Assembly: GCF_028657195.3 (NCBI RefSeq)
Contig: NZ_JANCPR020000022.1
Location: 62,001-126,000 of the forward strand
DNA: 64,000 nucleotides
Origin: Streptomyces iconiensis
GTDB lineage: Bacteria; Actinomycetota; Actinomycetes; Streptomycetales; Streptomycetaceae
Reading direction: 5' to 3'
Shown here: positions 8,722-17,515 of the stretch, one piece after another
Position numbering within the stretch: the stretch's first letter is position 1
How the letters are laid out: the number at the start of each line of letters is the position of its first letter
The notes under the pieces: generated by a model
Database searches by the model: none
Told to the model about the DNA's origin: nothing
The model's input: the letters and a program-made list of their open reading frames with translations, nothing else
Translations under genes and position numbers: made by a program

Positions 8722-8790
8722 CATCTCACTGCACCTGAGGCGGAATCCCGGCCCGGCAACGGCCCGTGAGGCGGAAGCCCGGTACGGCGA

Positions 8791-8856
8791 AGGCCCGCAC
8801 CCCGCGACGGTGCGTCGCCCCTTCCCTGGGGCGGCGGTCGTCCGGGGTGCGGGCCT
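8791..8856 (+). terminator. ahpCD terminator
   Basis: A perfect 14-bp stem, AGGCCCGCACCCCG (8791-8804) with CGGGGTGCGGGCCT (8843-8856), has a 38-base arm-loop that itself holds a short CGACG/CGTCG hairpin. A short T-rich run (TTTGT) follows. Confidence 0.8.
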
Positions 8857-8986
8857 TTGTGCTGCCGGTTCCGGGGCTGCGCTGAGCGCGCTACTTGCGC
8901 GGAACGCGCGAGAAATGTTGTGCCTAGTGGTTGTTCCGCGCAACTCGGGCCGTCCATGATGGCCCTCCGCATGGAGGAGGGTCAGC

Positions 8987-10510
8987 GTGGATCTTCAGCT
9001 ACTGGCAGCACTCGTACTCGGTATCGCCACGATCGTCGTGATCGTGTTGCGTACGCGCCTCGACGCGTTCTTCGCGCTGCTCGTGGCGGCCCTGGTCACA
9101 GGCTTTGTGGCGGGCACGCCCGCGACCAAGGTGATGGAGGCGATCACCGAGGGGTTCGGCAGTACGCTCGGCTCGATCGGCATCGTCATCGGGCTCGGGG
9201 TGGGGCTGGGCAAGATCCTCGAAGTCTCCGGCGCTGCCGACGCGTTGGCCAAGGCGTTTGTCCGTGCCCTGGGCAAGGGCCGCGAACCATGGGCCATGGG
9301 TGCGACGGGCGCCGTCGTCTCCATCCCGGTGTTCTGCGACTCCGGTTACGTGATCATGAACCCGCTCGCCCGCTCCATAGCCCGGCGCAAGGGCTTCGGC
9401 TACGTCACCCTCGCCCTGGCGCTCGGCTGCGGCATGACCCTCACCCACCACCTCGTCCCGCCCACCCCGGGACCCCTCGGGGTTGCGGGCATCCTCGGCG
9501 CCGACCTGGGCGGACTCGTCCTCGCCGGGCTGGTCTTCGCGCTCCTGCTGCTCCCCGTCGTCGTCGGCTACGCGCGCTGGATCGGGCCCCGGCTGGAGGA
9601 CCAGCTGCTCCCCGAGGTGCGCGAGGAGATCTACGGGCCGCGCGCGAGCGCCACCGTGGGGGGAGGGGGCGCCACCGTGCCGGGCGGGGGCGCCACCGTC
9701 CCGGGAGGGGGAACGGGTGAGGGAACGGGCGAGGGAACTCCCGCCCCCGGAGCGCCACTTGACGAGCCCAACCCGGCCGCCGCACTCGGTGAGCCGCCGG
9801 AGGGGGCCAAGCCGCACCGGATGACCGCCTTCACGGCGTTTCTCCCGCTGCTCGTACCGCTGCTGCTCATCGTCGCCAACACCGTTGCCACCGCCGTTGA
9901 CCAGAACGCGCAGAAAGCGCTGGGAAGTGACGACTACGATCCCGCACCCGTCGCCGAGGCGCTGGCGTTCGTCGGCAACCCGGTGGTCGCGCTGCTGATC
10001 GGCCTCGTCCTCGCCGTCTACGTTCTCCTCCCGCGCTGGACGACCCGTACGCAGGTCGGCGGCTGGCTCTCGCAGGCCGCTGCCTCGGCCGGGCTGATCA
10101 TTCTCATCACCGGTGCCGGCGGCGCGCTCGGGCAGGTGCTGCGCTCCACCGGGGTCGGCGACGAACTCGCCGAGGTCATCGCCTCCTGGAGCCTGCCCGG
10201 GGTACTCGTACCGTCCCTGATCGCCACGCTCGTACGCGTCGCCCAGGGCTCCGGGACCGTCGCCATGATCACTGCGGCCTCCGTGAGCGCGCCGCTCGTC
10301 CCGGGCCTGGGCATCTCGCCGCTGCTCGCCGCGCTCGGCTGCTGTGCGGGATCGATGGTCTTCAGCTACTTCAACGACTCCTACTTCTGGGTCGTGACCC
10401 GCTTCACAGGGCTCGACGGCGTCGCGGCGCTGCGCGGCTGGTCCGGTATCACCACCGCCGTCTGGCTCGGCTCGCTCCCGCTGCTCCTCCTCGCGAGCGT
10501 CGTCCTGTGA
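8987..10510 (+). CDS. GntP-family gluconate/sugar-acid permease
   Basis: A 507-residue protein with about 12-14 hydrophobic segments, opening LLAALVLGIATIVVIVLRTRLDAFFALLVAAL, typical of GntP proton symporters. Internal signatures are AMGATGAVVSIPVFCDSGYVI and MTLTHHLVPPTPGPLG. A Gly/Thr-rich loop near residues 220-260, built from GGGATVPG-like repeats, is an unusual insertion. GTG at 8987 follows GGAGGAGGG. The stop overlaps the start of the kinase gene (GTGA). With the kinase and PdxA2-type enzyme it probably imports a four-carbon sugar acid such as threonate or erythronate. Confidence 0.9.
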   Translation: MDLQLLAALVLGIATIVVIVLRTRLDAFFALLVAALVTGFVAGTPATKVMEAITEGFGSTLGSIGIVIGLGVGLGKILEVSGAADALAKAFVRALGKGREPWAMGATGAVVSIPVFCDSGYVIMNPLARSIARRKGFGYVTLALALGCGMTLTHHLVPPTPGPLGVAGILGADLGGLVLAGLVFALLLLPVVVGYARWIGPRLEDQLLPEVREEIYGPRASATVGGGGATVPGGGATVPGGGTGEGTGEGTPAPGAPLDEPNPAAALGEPPEGAKPHRMTAFTAFLPLLVPLLLIVANTVATAVDQNAQKALGSDDYDPAPVAEALAFVGNPVVALLIGLVLAVYVLLPRWTTRTQVGGWLSQAAASAGLIILITGAGGALGQVLRSTGVGDELAEVIASWSLPGVLVPSLIATLVRVAQGSGTVAMITAASVSAPLVPGLGISPLLAALGCCAGSMVFSYFNDSYFWVVTRFTGLDGVAALRGWSGITTAVWLGSLPLLLLASVVL

Positions 10511-11907
10511 CCGCCGCACAGGGTCCTGCCAGGGCCGCACGTGGTCCTGCCGGAGCCGCGCATGGTCCTGTGAGCGCGGCACCGCGCACGGGTGTGCTCG
10601 TCGTCGCGGACGATCTGACCGGTGCCAACGCGACGGCAGCCGGCTTCGCCCGCACCGGCATGCGCGCCGTGACCCTCGGTGCCGACCAGGGTCCCGGCAG
10701 GGCGGCCGAGTTCGCACGGCGCTTCGACGCGGTCGTCGTCAGCACCGACAGCCGGCACAGTCCGCCGGCTGAGGCGGCGGCCCTGATGCGCGCCGCCATC
10801 GCCGCCGCCGGACCGACCGCACTGGTGTGCAACCGCGTCGACTCGACCCTGCGCGGCAACCTCGGAGCCACCACGGCGGCTGCCCTCGACGCCGTACGGG
10901 AGCGCACCGGACGGCGGGCCGTCGCGCTCTGCGCCCCTGCCCATCCCGAAGCGGGGCGGCAGACCGTACAGGGCCGTCAACTCCTCGGCGGTGTACGGCT
11001 GGAGGAGACCGAGCTGGCCCGCGACCCGCGCTCACCCCTGCCCACCTCCGACGTCGCGGCCCTACTGGGTCGGCAGGCGGCCCTGCGTACGGCGCATCTG
11101 CCGCTGGCAGCCGTCACCGGGGAGCCCGCCGAACTGCGTGCCCTGGTCGCCACGTCGCTCGCCGGGGGCGCCGAGGTGCTCATCGCCGACGCGCTCACCA
11201 CCGAACACCTCGACCGCATCGCCAGGGCGGCCGTCACCGCTGCCCCGGCCGAGGCCGTATGGCTCGGCGTCGACCCCGGGCCCGCTTCCGTCGCACTCGC
11301 GCGCGCCCTCGGCCTCGCCGACCAGCCCGAGGGCGCCCCCGTACTCGCCGTCTCGGGGTCGGCCACCCGGCTCACCCGCCTCCAACTGGCACGCCTGCGC
11401 GCCGAACACCCCGTCACGGCCGTCCGTATGCCCGCCTCACCGGGGCAGGACGACACCGAGAAGGCGGCGCTGGAGCTGGCAGAAGCGCTGGGCCGGGCAC
11501 GCCCGGGAGAGGTGGTGCTGCTGGCGACCGTCCTGGACGACACCGACGTGGTCGAACGCATCGGCCCGGACGCGGCGGAACGGCTCCCCGGCGCCCTCGC
11601 CCGTACCGTACGGCGTGCACTCGAACGGCACGCTGTGGACGGCCTGTTCGCGACCGGCGGCGACGTGTCCGCCGCGCTCTTCGCGGAACTCGGCGCACAT
11701 GGCCTCGACGTGGAGGAGGAACTGGTTCCGCTCGCCGTCGCTGGCACCTTCGTCGGCGGCCCGTGGGCCGGACTGCCGGTCGTCACCAAGGGTGGACTCG
11801 TCGGCGACGCCGGTACGACGTCCGCCTGCGTGACGCACCTGTGGCGGGCCGCTTCCGCGGCACGCAGACAGGTGCGCGCCGCTGATACGGGCGGGGCGCC
11901 ACCCTGA
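10507..11907 (+). CDS. Four-carbon acid sugar kinase (DUF1537/YgbK, DtnK-OtnK type)
   Basis: A 466-residue protein with the DUF1537 N-terminal signature VVADDLTGANATAAGFARTG. A downstream NRVDSTLRGN substrate loop and a C-terminal nucleotide-binding half with ATGGDVSAALFAELG follow. The family phosphorylates D-threonate, D-erythronate or 3-oxo-tetronates. The first ~30 residues are low-complexity, so an internal start is possible, but the GTG at 10507 overlaps the permease stop. Its linked PdxA2-type dehydrogenase favours a D-threonate/erythronate-type route ending in dihydroxyacetone phosphate. Confidence 0.87.
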   Translation: MTAAQGPARAARGPAGAAHGPVSAAPRTGVLVVADDLTGANATAAGFARTGMRAVTLGADQGPGRAAEFARRFDAVVVSTDSRHSPPAEAAALMRAAIAAAGPTALVCNRVDSTLRGNLGATTAAALDAVRERTGRRAVALCAPAHPEAGRQTVQGRQLLGGVRLEETELARDPRSPLPTSDVAALLGRQAALRTAHLPLAAVTGEPAELRALVATSLAGGAEVLIADALTTEHLDRIARAAVTAAPAEAVWLGVDPGPASVALARALGLADQPEGAPVLAVSGSATRLTRLQLARLRAEHPVTAVRMPASPGQDDTEKAALELAEALGRARPGEVVLLATVLDDTDVVERIGPDAAERLPGALARTVRRALERHAVDGLFATGGDVSAALFAELGAHGLDVEEELVPLAVAGTFVGGPWAGLPVVTKGGLVGDAGTTSACVTHLWRAASAARRQVRAADTGGAPP

Positions 11908-11940
11908 GCGGGCGCCTTCGGCCTGAGCGGGGTTCGGTCG

Positions 11941-12215
11941 GTGCGCTCGGGTGGCTTTCGTATGCCGGATACGTGGTTCGTATGCCGTACACACGGCTCG
12001 TATCCCGGATACGTGGCTCGTGTCCGGTATCTCGTACGCACGGAGGCGGGGGGCCCGTATCCGGTATCCCGTATCCGGTACACGCGGTCCGTATCCGGTA
12101 TCCCGCACACACAGACCACAACCCGTGCCCGGAATCCCGCCTCCTGCCTCCCGCATCCCGAATTCCGCATCCCGTATACACAATCCGTATCCCGTACACA
12201 CGCACCCGGCGACCG
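11941..12215. repeat. Degenerate CGTATCCGG / CGTACACACGG repeat block
   Basis: Almost the entire gap between the kinase and dehydrogenase genes is made of short imperfect copies of CGTATCCGGTA, CGTATCCCGGATACG and CGTACACACGG, at irregular 10-20 base spacing and partly palindromic (GTATcCCGGATAC). All three minus-strand frames stay open across it, a sign of composition rather than coding. It may hold the promoter and operators for the downstream pdxA2-deoR pair. No known repeat family is recognised. Confidence 0.75.
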
Positions 12216-12253
12216 CCGGGAAAGCGGAACCCTCAACACGCAGGAGGAAGAAC

Positions 12254-13294
12254 GTGGTTCGTCCCGTACTTGCCGTCACCCTCGGAGACCCCGTCGGTAT
12301 CGGCCCTGAGATCACCGCCCGTACCCTCGCAGCGCAGGCGGGGGAGGAGGGGCATCACGGTGTCGCCGTGGGCGACGCGGCGGCGTTGCGGCGCGGCGCG
12401 CGGGCGGCGGGAGTTGAGGCCGAGGTGCGCGAAGTGGACGACTTCGCGACGCCGCCCGCGGGCCCCGGAGTCATCGACATCTTCGACACCGGTGTCCTCG
12501 GCAGGGACGTGCCGGACTGGGGAACCGTCGACGCACGCGCCGGGCAGGCAGCGGTCACGGCCATCGAGGTCGCCACGCGCGCCGCACTCGCAGGCCAGGT
12601 CAGCGGCATCGTGACGGGCCCGGTCAACAAGGAGGCCATCTGGCAGACCGGTACAAAGCACCTCGGGCACACGGAGATGCTCGGAGAGCTGACCGGTGTC
12701 ACGCGCCAGGACACGATGTTCGTGGTGCGCAACACCGGGGTGCCGGGCCACCACCTGCGCATCTTCTTCACCACCAGGCACGTCGCGCTGCGGAAGGCCC
12801 TCGACCAGCTCACCGAGGAGCGCGTCGCGCACTCGATCAGGGAGGCGGTCACCGCGCTGAAGGTCTTCGGCACGGAGAGCCCGCGTCTCGCCGTCGCCGC
12901 CGTCAACCCGCACGGTGGAGAGAACGGCGCCTTCGGTGACGAGGAGATCCTGCACCTCGCGCCCGCCTGCGAGCGCACCCGCGCCGAGGGCCTCGATGTG
13001 TCGGGTCCCATCCCTGCCGACTCCGTCTTCCACCAGGGCCTCACCGGCCGTTACGACGGCGTCCTCTCGCACTTCCACGACCAGGGCCATATCCCCGCCA
13101 AGACCTACGACTTCGACGGCACCATCTCCGTCACGGTCGGTCTGCCCATCCTCCGTACGTCCGTCGACCACGGCACCGCCTTCGACATCGCGGGCAGCGG
13201 CAAGGCCGACCACGCCACGATGCTCTCCGCGTACCTCGCCGCCGTCGACTACGCCCCGTTCGCACCTCTGATCCGTGAGACATATGCACCCTGA
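12254..13294 (+). CDS. PdxA2-type 4-phospho-D-threonate 3-dehydrogenase
   Basis: A 346-residue PdxA-superfamily protein. It starts at GTG 12254 after AGGAGGAAG with VRPVLAVTLGDPVGIGPEIT, then has TGPVNKEAI, the metal-site histidine in LGHTEMLGELT and a second in SHFHDQGHIPAK. True PdxA acts in vitamin B6 synthesis. The pairing with a DUF1537 kinase instead indicates PdxA2, which oxidatively decarboxylates a phosphorylated threonate/erythronate to dihydroxyacetone phosphate. Its end overlaps the DeoR regulator by ~11 bases. Confidence 0.88.
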   Translation: MVRPVLAVTLGDPVGIGPEITARTLAAQAGEEGHHGVAVGDAAALRRGARAAGVEAEVREVDDFATPPAGPGVIDIFDTGVLGRDVPDWGTVDARAGQAAVTAIEVATRAALAGQVSGIVTGPVNKEAIWQTGTKHLGHTEMLGELTGVTRQDTMFVVRNTGVPGHHLRIFFTTRHVALRKALDQLTEERVAHSIREAVTALKVFGTESPRLAVAAVNPHGGENGAFGDEEILHLAPACERTRAEGLDVSGPIPADSVFHQGLTGRYDGVLSHFHDQGHIPAKTYDFDGTISVTVGLPILRTSVDHGTAFDIAGSGKADHATMLSAYLAAVDYAPFAPLIRETYAP

Positions 13295-14141
13295 GACCTC
13301 AGAGACTCCCGGGACCCCGGGGACCCAAGCACCCCGGAACGCCCAGATTCCCCAGACTCCCCAGACCCGGCGCGGCACCCGGCAGCGGCATGACGCGCTG
13401 CTCGGGCTGCTGCGCGAGGGCGTCACACACGTCGACGAACTCTCCGAGGCGCTCGGCGTCTCGCCCTCCACCGTCCGCCGCGACCTCGGCCGCCTCACCG
13501 AGGATCGCAAGGTCGCGAGGACGTACGGCGGTGCCGTCGTTCCCGAGGCGTTCCAGGAACGGCCCGTCGCCGAGAGCGCGCGCGTGCGCCAGGCCGCGAA
13601 GGCGGCCGTCGCCGCCGCTGCGCTGCCTCTGGTGCCGGCCACAGGCGCGGTCTTCATCGACGCGGGGACGACGTGCGCCGCGTTCGCCCGGCGTCTCGCC
13701 GACGAGGCGACAGGGGAGACACGCGCCCTCGTCGTCACGCGCGGCCTGGAGACCGCGGCGCTCCTCGCCGACGCGCCGGGCATCGACGTCCTCATGCTCG
13801 GGGGCTCCGTGCGGCCCCTCAGCCACGGACTCGTCGGGCCGCTGACCGAACTGGCCCTCGACCGGCTCTCCTTCGCCGTCGCCTTCCTCGGCGCCGACGC
13901 GGTCGACCCGGCGCGCGGTGTCGGCGAGCCCACGCTGGAGGAGACGGCCGTGAAGGAACGGGTCGCCGCGCGGTCCTCGCGCGTCGTCGTCCTGGCCGAC
14001 TCCACGAAGCTCGCCGTCGAGGACGCGCCCGCCTGGGCCTGGCCCGGTGACGCCTGGACCCTGGTCACCGACACCGACGCGCCTTCCGGCCTCGCGGCCG
14101 GCTGCGCGGCCAACGGGGTCTCGCTGTTGCTCGCCGAGTGA
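13284..14141 (+). CDS. DeoR-family transcriptional regulator
   Basis: A ~285-residue regulator. A Pro/Thr-rich N-terminal stretch precedes the DeoR HTH (LLREGVTHVDELSEALGVSPSTVRRDLGRLTEDRKVARTYGGAV). The sugar-phosphate sensing domain carries IDAGTTCAAFA, MLGGSVRP and FLGADAVDPARG. ATG at 13284 lies inside the end of the dehydrogenase gene; a GTG at 13275 is also possible. DeoR regulators usually answer to a phosphorylated intermediate, so it likely controls the adjacent sugar-acid genes, perhaps through the repeat block upstream. Confidence 0.88.
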   Translation: MHPETSETPGTPGTQAPRNAQIPQTPQTRRGTRQRHDALLGLLREGVTHVDELSEALGVSPSTVRRDLGRLTEDRKVARTYGGAVVPEAFQERPVAESARVRQAAKAAVAAAALPLVPATGAVFIDAGTTCAAFARRLADEATGETRALVVTRGLETAALLADAPGIDVLMLGGSVRPLSHGLVGPLTELALDRLSFAVAFLGADAVDPARGVGEPTLEETAVKERVAARSSRVVVLADSTKLAVEDAPAWAWPGDAWTLVTDTDAPSGLAAGCAANGVSLLLAE

Positions 14142-14228
14142 CCGAGTGACCGTTGCCCCGCCCTCTGCCCCGGCCCCCGGCCTCGGCCCCGGGTCCCCGC
14201 TCCCGGTCTCCGTTCAGGGGCCGCCGGC

Positions 14229-16661
14229 TCAGGGGAGGGACAGTTCGAACCAGACGACCTTGCCCGTCGACAGGCGGGTGGCGCCCCAGCGGCGGGCGAG
14301 CCGGTTGACGAGGTACAGGCCGCGCCCGCCCTCGTCCGTCGCGCGCGCCTGCCGCAGGCGGGGGAGTTGGGGCACGTCGTCCCCGACCTCGCAGCGCAGC
14401 GTGTCGGTCCGCAGCAGCCGCAGCGTGATCGGCCGCTCCGCGTACCGTACGGCGTTGGTCACGACCTCGCTCACCAACAGCTCGACGGGCTCGGTGAGTT
14501 CTTCGAGCCCCCACCGGGCCAGCGCACGCCGGGCGAGCCGCCTGGCCTGGCCCGCGGTCTGCGCGCGGGGGTCGAGGAACCAGTACGCGACATCACTGGG
14601 CGCGATCCCGTCGAACCGGGCGGCGAGCAGCGCGATGTCGTCGTCGCGGTCGCCGGGCCCGAGGATGTCCAGGACCTCGTCGCACAGGGGCTCCAGCGGA
14701 GCGGCGGCGCCCGGCCGTGTCAGCCGGGCCGTGGCGGCGAGCTTTTCGCGCAGGTGTTCGATGCCGGTCCATACGTCCCGCTGCCGGGACTCGACGAGCC
14801 CGTCGGTGTAGAGGAGCAGCGTGGCGCCCGCCGGCGCGTCGAGTTCGACGGCTTCGAAGTCGACGCCACCGACGCCGATGGGCGCACCGGCCGGTATCCG
14901 CAGAACCTCGGCACGCCCGCTGCGGTGGAGCATGACGGGCGGCGGGTGCCCCGCGTTGGCGACGACGATGCGGTGTGCGACGGGGTCGTAGACGGCGTAC
15001 AGGCAGGTGGCCATGCGGTCGCTGCCCAGGCGTTGTGCCTGCTCGTCGAGGTGGTGCAGGACTTCCTGCGGCGGCAGGTCGAGACCCGCGAGGGTCTGTG
15101 CCGTGGTGCGGAGCTGGCCCATGATCGCGGCGGAGGTCATGGAGTGGCCCATGACGTCGCCCACGACGAGCGCGACGCGCGAGCCCGGCAGCGGGATGGC
15201 GTCGTACCAGTCGCCGCCGACGCGCGCGGTCTCGGCCGCCGGCAGATAGCGGCTGGCGAGCTGGACGCCGGTGGGCTGGGGGAGTTCGTCGGGCAGCATC
15301 GTGCGCTGCAGCTCGTCGGCGATGTACGCCTCACGCCCGTAGAGCACGGCCTTGTCGACGCCGAGCGCGGTGTGGGTGGCCAGCTGCGCCGCGATCAGCA
15401 GGTCATCGGGTTCGAACGCGGGACGGTCGGGCCGGCGCAGGAAGACGGCGGCGCCGATCACCCTGCGGCGCCCGCGCAGCGGCGCGAGGATGGCGCGGTG
15501 TCCCGGGGGCACGTCCCGGTCGGGACCGATGAGTTCGGGCAGTGCGGCGCTGGCCGAGGGCGAGTCGGCGAAGACGGGACGTACGCCGCGCAGCACCTCG
15601 GCGAGGGGCCCGCCGGGCCGTACCTCTGCCAGTTCGGCCGCCGTCGCTCCTGTCTGGCCCCTCGCGCCGGTCTGACTCTGCTGGCCCTGCCCCGTGCCGG
15701 AACCGACGACCGGCAGCGCGGGGGCCGCACCCGGAGCCGCGCCGACGCTCTGGCCGGCGGCCTGTGCCGCCAGCAGCGCCTGGGCTGCCAGCGGGTCCTC
15801 GGGAATACGGTCGCTGCGCCGCAGCCGCAGGACCACGGGCCCTGTCGGACGCTCGTCACCGACGGGCAGCGGGTCGCGCAAGTAGACGAGGATGGCGTCG
15901 GAGTACGCGGGCACGCTGGCCCTGCACAGCCCGAGCACGGTCTCGTCGAGGTCGACGCCGCGTGCGATACGACGGGTCGCGGCGCCGACGAAGCGCAGCC
16001 TGTCGCCGCCCCTGCGCTCCCGCTCGGAACGCTCGCTTCCACCGGCCTGTTCGGGCACGGGCGGCACGGGCGGCACGGGCGGCACGGGCGGCACGGGCGG
16101 CGGTGCGGACGCGGGCCCTGGCCCTGGTGTCGGTTCGTTGTGCGCGCGGGCTCCCGGGGGCTCCCGGTCGGGCTCGGCGCCCTGCGGCCCCGAGGCGCCT
16201 GACGCGGGGGCTCCGGGCGTGCCGGATGCGGGAGTTCCTGAGGTGGGGTTGCCAGGGGCCGGTGTGCCGGGCGCCGGGGTCTGACTGCCGCCTCTGTCGG
16301 GGCTCTTGCCCCTGGGCGCTCGTGGACCCTTGGTGCTCCCGGGCTTCTTTGGGCTCTTGCCCCTGTTTCCCCCACCGTTGGCGTCCTTTCCCGCGCCGCC
16401 GGCCGCAGCGCCACTGGCCGCCGGACCGCCGGCTCCACCGCCGGTGTTGCCGGTGCCGCCCTCGGCTCTGCGCCGTTCCGCCGTCTCCCCCGAAGGGCCG
16501 GGGGTCTGCGGGCGCGCAGCGGGGATCGCGTCGCGGCCGTGGGGAGACGGCGTGCCGTCTCCGTGGTCGCGCCTGGCCTCCCCCGTGGGCTGGGGCTGCG
16601 TCGGCTCGGTCGTACTGCTCGCCGCAGGCTTTTCGTGCTCCGTCACGCGTTCGGTTTCCAT
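14229..16661 (-). CDS. SpoIIE-type PP2C phosphatase with GAF and HATPase domains
   Basis: An 810-residue cytosolic protein. Residues 1-210 are low-complexity Pro/Gly/Ala with a PPV repeat. A GAF-like sensor follows at ~220-430. A SpoIIE/PP2C domain is next, with ARVGGDWYDAIPLPGSRVALVVGDVMGHS and LLLYTDGLVESRQRD (metal-binding Asp residues visible). At the end is an RsbW-like kinase domain (VELLVSEVVTNAVRYAERPITLRLL, then DEGGRGLYLVNRLA). This architecture dephosphorylates and phosphorylates anti-sigma antagonists, so it probably tunes a stress or developmental sigma factor. No partner STAS gene is adjacent. Confidence 0.92.
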   Translation of the reverse strand: METERVTEHEKPAASSTTEPTQPQPTGEARRDHGDGTPSPHGRDAIPAARPQTPGPSGETAERRRAEGGTGNTGGGAGGPAASGAAAGGAGKDANGGGNRGKSPKKPGSTKGPRAPRGKSPDRGGSQTPAPGTPAPGNPTSGTPASGTPGAPASGASGPQGAEPDREPPGARAHNEPTPGPGPASAPPPVPPVPPVPPVPPVPEQAGGSERSERERRGGDRLRFVGAATRRIARGVDLDETVLGLCRASVPAYSDAILVYLRDPLPVGDERPTGPVVLRLRRSDRIPEDPLAAQALLAAQAAGQSVGAAPGAAPALPVVGSGTGQGQQSQTGARGQTGATAAELAEVRPGGPLAEVLRGVRPVFADSPSASAALPELIGPDRDVPPGHRAILAPLRGRRRVIGAAVFLRRPDRPAFEPDDLLIAAQLATHTALGVDKAVLYGREAYIADELQRTMLPDELPQPTGVQLASRYLPAAETARVGGDWYDAIPLPGSRVALVVGDVMGHSMTSAAIMGQLRTTAQTLAGLDLPPQEVLHHLDEQAQRLGSDRMATCLYAVYDPVAHRIVVANAGHPPPVMLHRSGRAEVLRIPAGAPIGVGGVDFEAVELDAPAGATLLLYTDGLVESRQRDVWTGIEHLREKLAATARLTRPGAAAPLEPLCDEVLDILGPGDRDDDIALLAARFDGIAPSDVAYWFLDPRAQTAGQARRLARRALARWGLEELTEPVELLVSEVVTNAVRYAERPITLRLLRTDTLRCEVGDDVPQLPRLRQARATDEGGRGLYLVNRLARRWGATRLSTGKVVWFELSLP
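16054..16098. repeat. 9-bp minisatellite inside the phosphatase gene
   Basis: Five perfect tandem copies of GGCACGGGC (plus strand) encode the Pro-Pro-Val repeat in the disordered linker of the SpoIIE-type phosphatase. The unit is a multiple of three, so copy-number change would alter linker length without a frameshift. Confidence 0.85.
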
Positions 16662-16710
16662 CCATCCGGGGCTGCGCGTCGGCGCACGCCCTGCGCTGGG
16701 TGCTCGCGGT

Positions 16711-17409
16711 CTATGGGCGTCGTCGGCACTGGAGAAAGAGCTGGATCTCTGGGGGTACGTCTGTGCTGGCAGGAGCGTACGCGTAGGCGTCCTCCCCGAC
16801 GATCTCGAATCCCGCGTCGCGGACCACCTGCCGCAAATCGTCCCGCAGATAGCCGGATACCCGGATCGTGTTGCCCAAGAACGGAATGGAGAAATCGTTC
16901 ACGTCGGCTTCCACCATGCCCAGGGCCAGCGGGCCTGCACCGCGGATCTGGCCGTGCAGCATCCGCAGGGCGAAGGGGATCTCAGCGCGCGGCAGCATCA
17001 GCAACGAGAAGAACGCGACGGCCCCGTCGAAGGGCCCCAGGCCCGATGCCTCCAGATCGGCCAGATCGAGGCGGTGGTACTCACCCTCCGGAACGTTGTC
17101 CCGGCACAGCTTCAGCATCGCGGGCGACAGGTCGACGCCGACGATTCCGTGCCCCTCGTCCGTGAGCTGCCGCGCTGTGGGCAGTCCCGTGCCGCAACCG
17201 ACGTCCAACACGCGGGAGCCCGGCGGGAGCTGGGCTCCGAGCCAGGCCGCCGAGGCGATCTGGCCTTCCTTGTGCGGAAACGCCTCGTCGTAGCGGTCCC
17301 CGATGGCGTCGAATGCCTCGGACTGCCCCGCCCTGTCGATGCTCGTACGGTCAAATCCGTCGTATGCCCCGCGCGTTCCGTTTCCCCCAAATCCGGCAGA
17401 GCTGCTCAC
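16711..17409 (-). CDS. Class I SAM-dependent methyltransferase
   Basis: A 232-residue protein from GTG 17409, which has GAGAGGAG seven bases upstream; a frame extending to 17526 lacks a ribosome site. Motif I is SRVLDVGCGTGLPTA (SAM-binding GxGxG), motif II GIVGVDLSPAMLKLC, and FDGAVAFFSLLMLPRAEIP follows. The C-terminal third resembles methyltransferase_11 family enzymes. The substrate cannot be told. It lies alone between the phosphatase and DUF402 genes. Confidence 0.85.
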   Translation of the reverse strand: MSSSAGFGGNGTRGAYDGFDRTSIDRAGQSEAFDAIGDRYDEAFPHKEGQIASAAWLGAQLPPGSRVLDVGCGTGLPTARQLTDEGHGIVGVDLSPAMLKLCRDNVPEGEYHRLDLADLEASGLGPFDGAVAFFSLLMLPRAEIPFALRMLHGQIRGAGPLALGMVEADVNDFSIPFLGNTIRVSGYLRDDLRQVVRDAGFEIVGEDAYAYAPASTDVPPEIQLFLQCRRRP

Positions 17410-17515
17410 GGCTGGGCTCCTCTCTGGCTGCCTGCCAATTCCCCGGAGGATGAGGGGAGTTGTCGTGGCAGTGCGCTTACGGACGTTGATCCTACGTTTG
17501 CAGTATGGGGGCGTA

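Noticed and set aside
12233..14113. 626-codon minus-strand frame opposite pdxA2 and deoR
   Set aside because: Antisense shadow; both plus-strand genes have clear family motifs.
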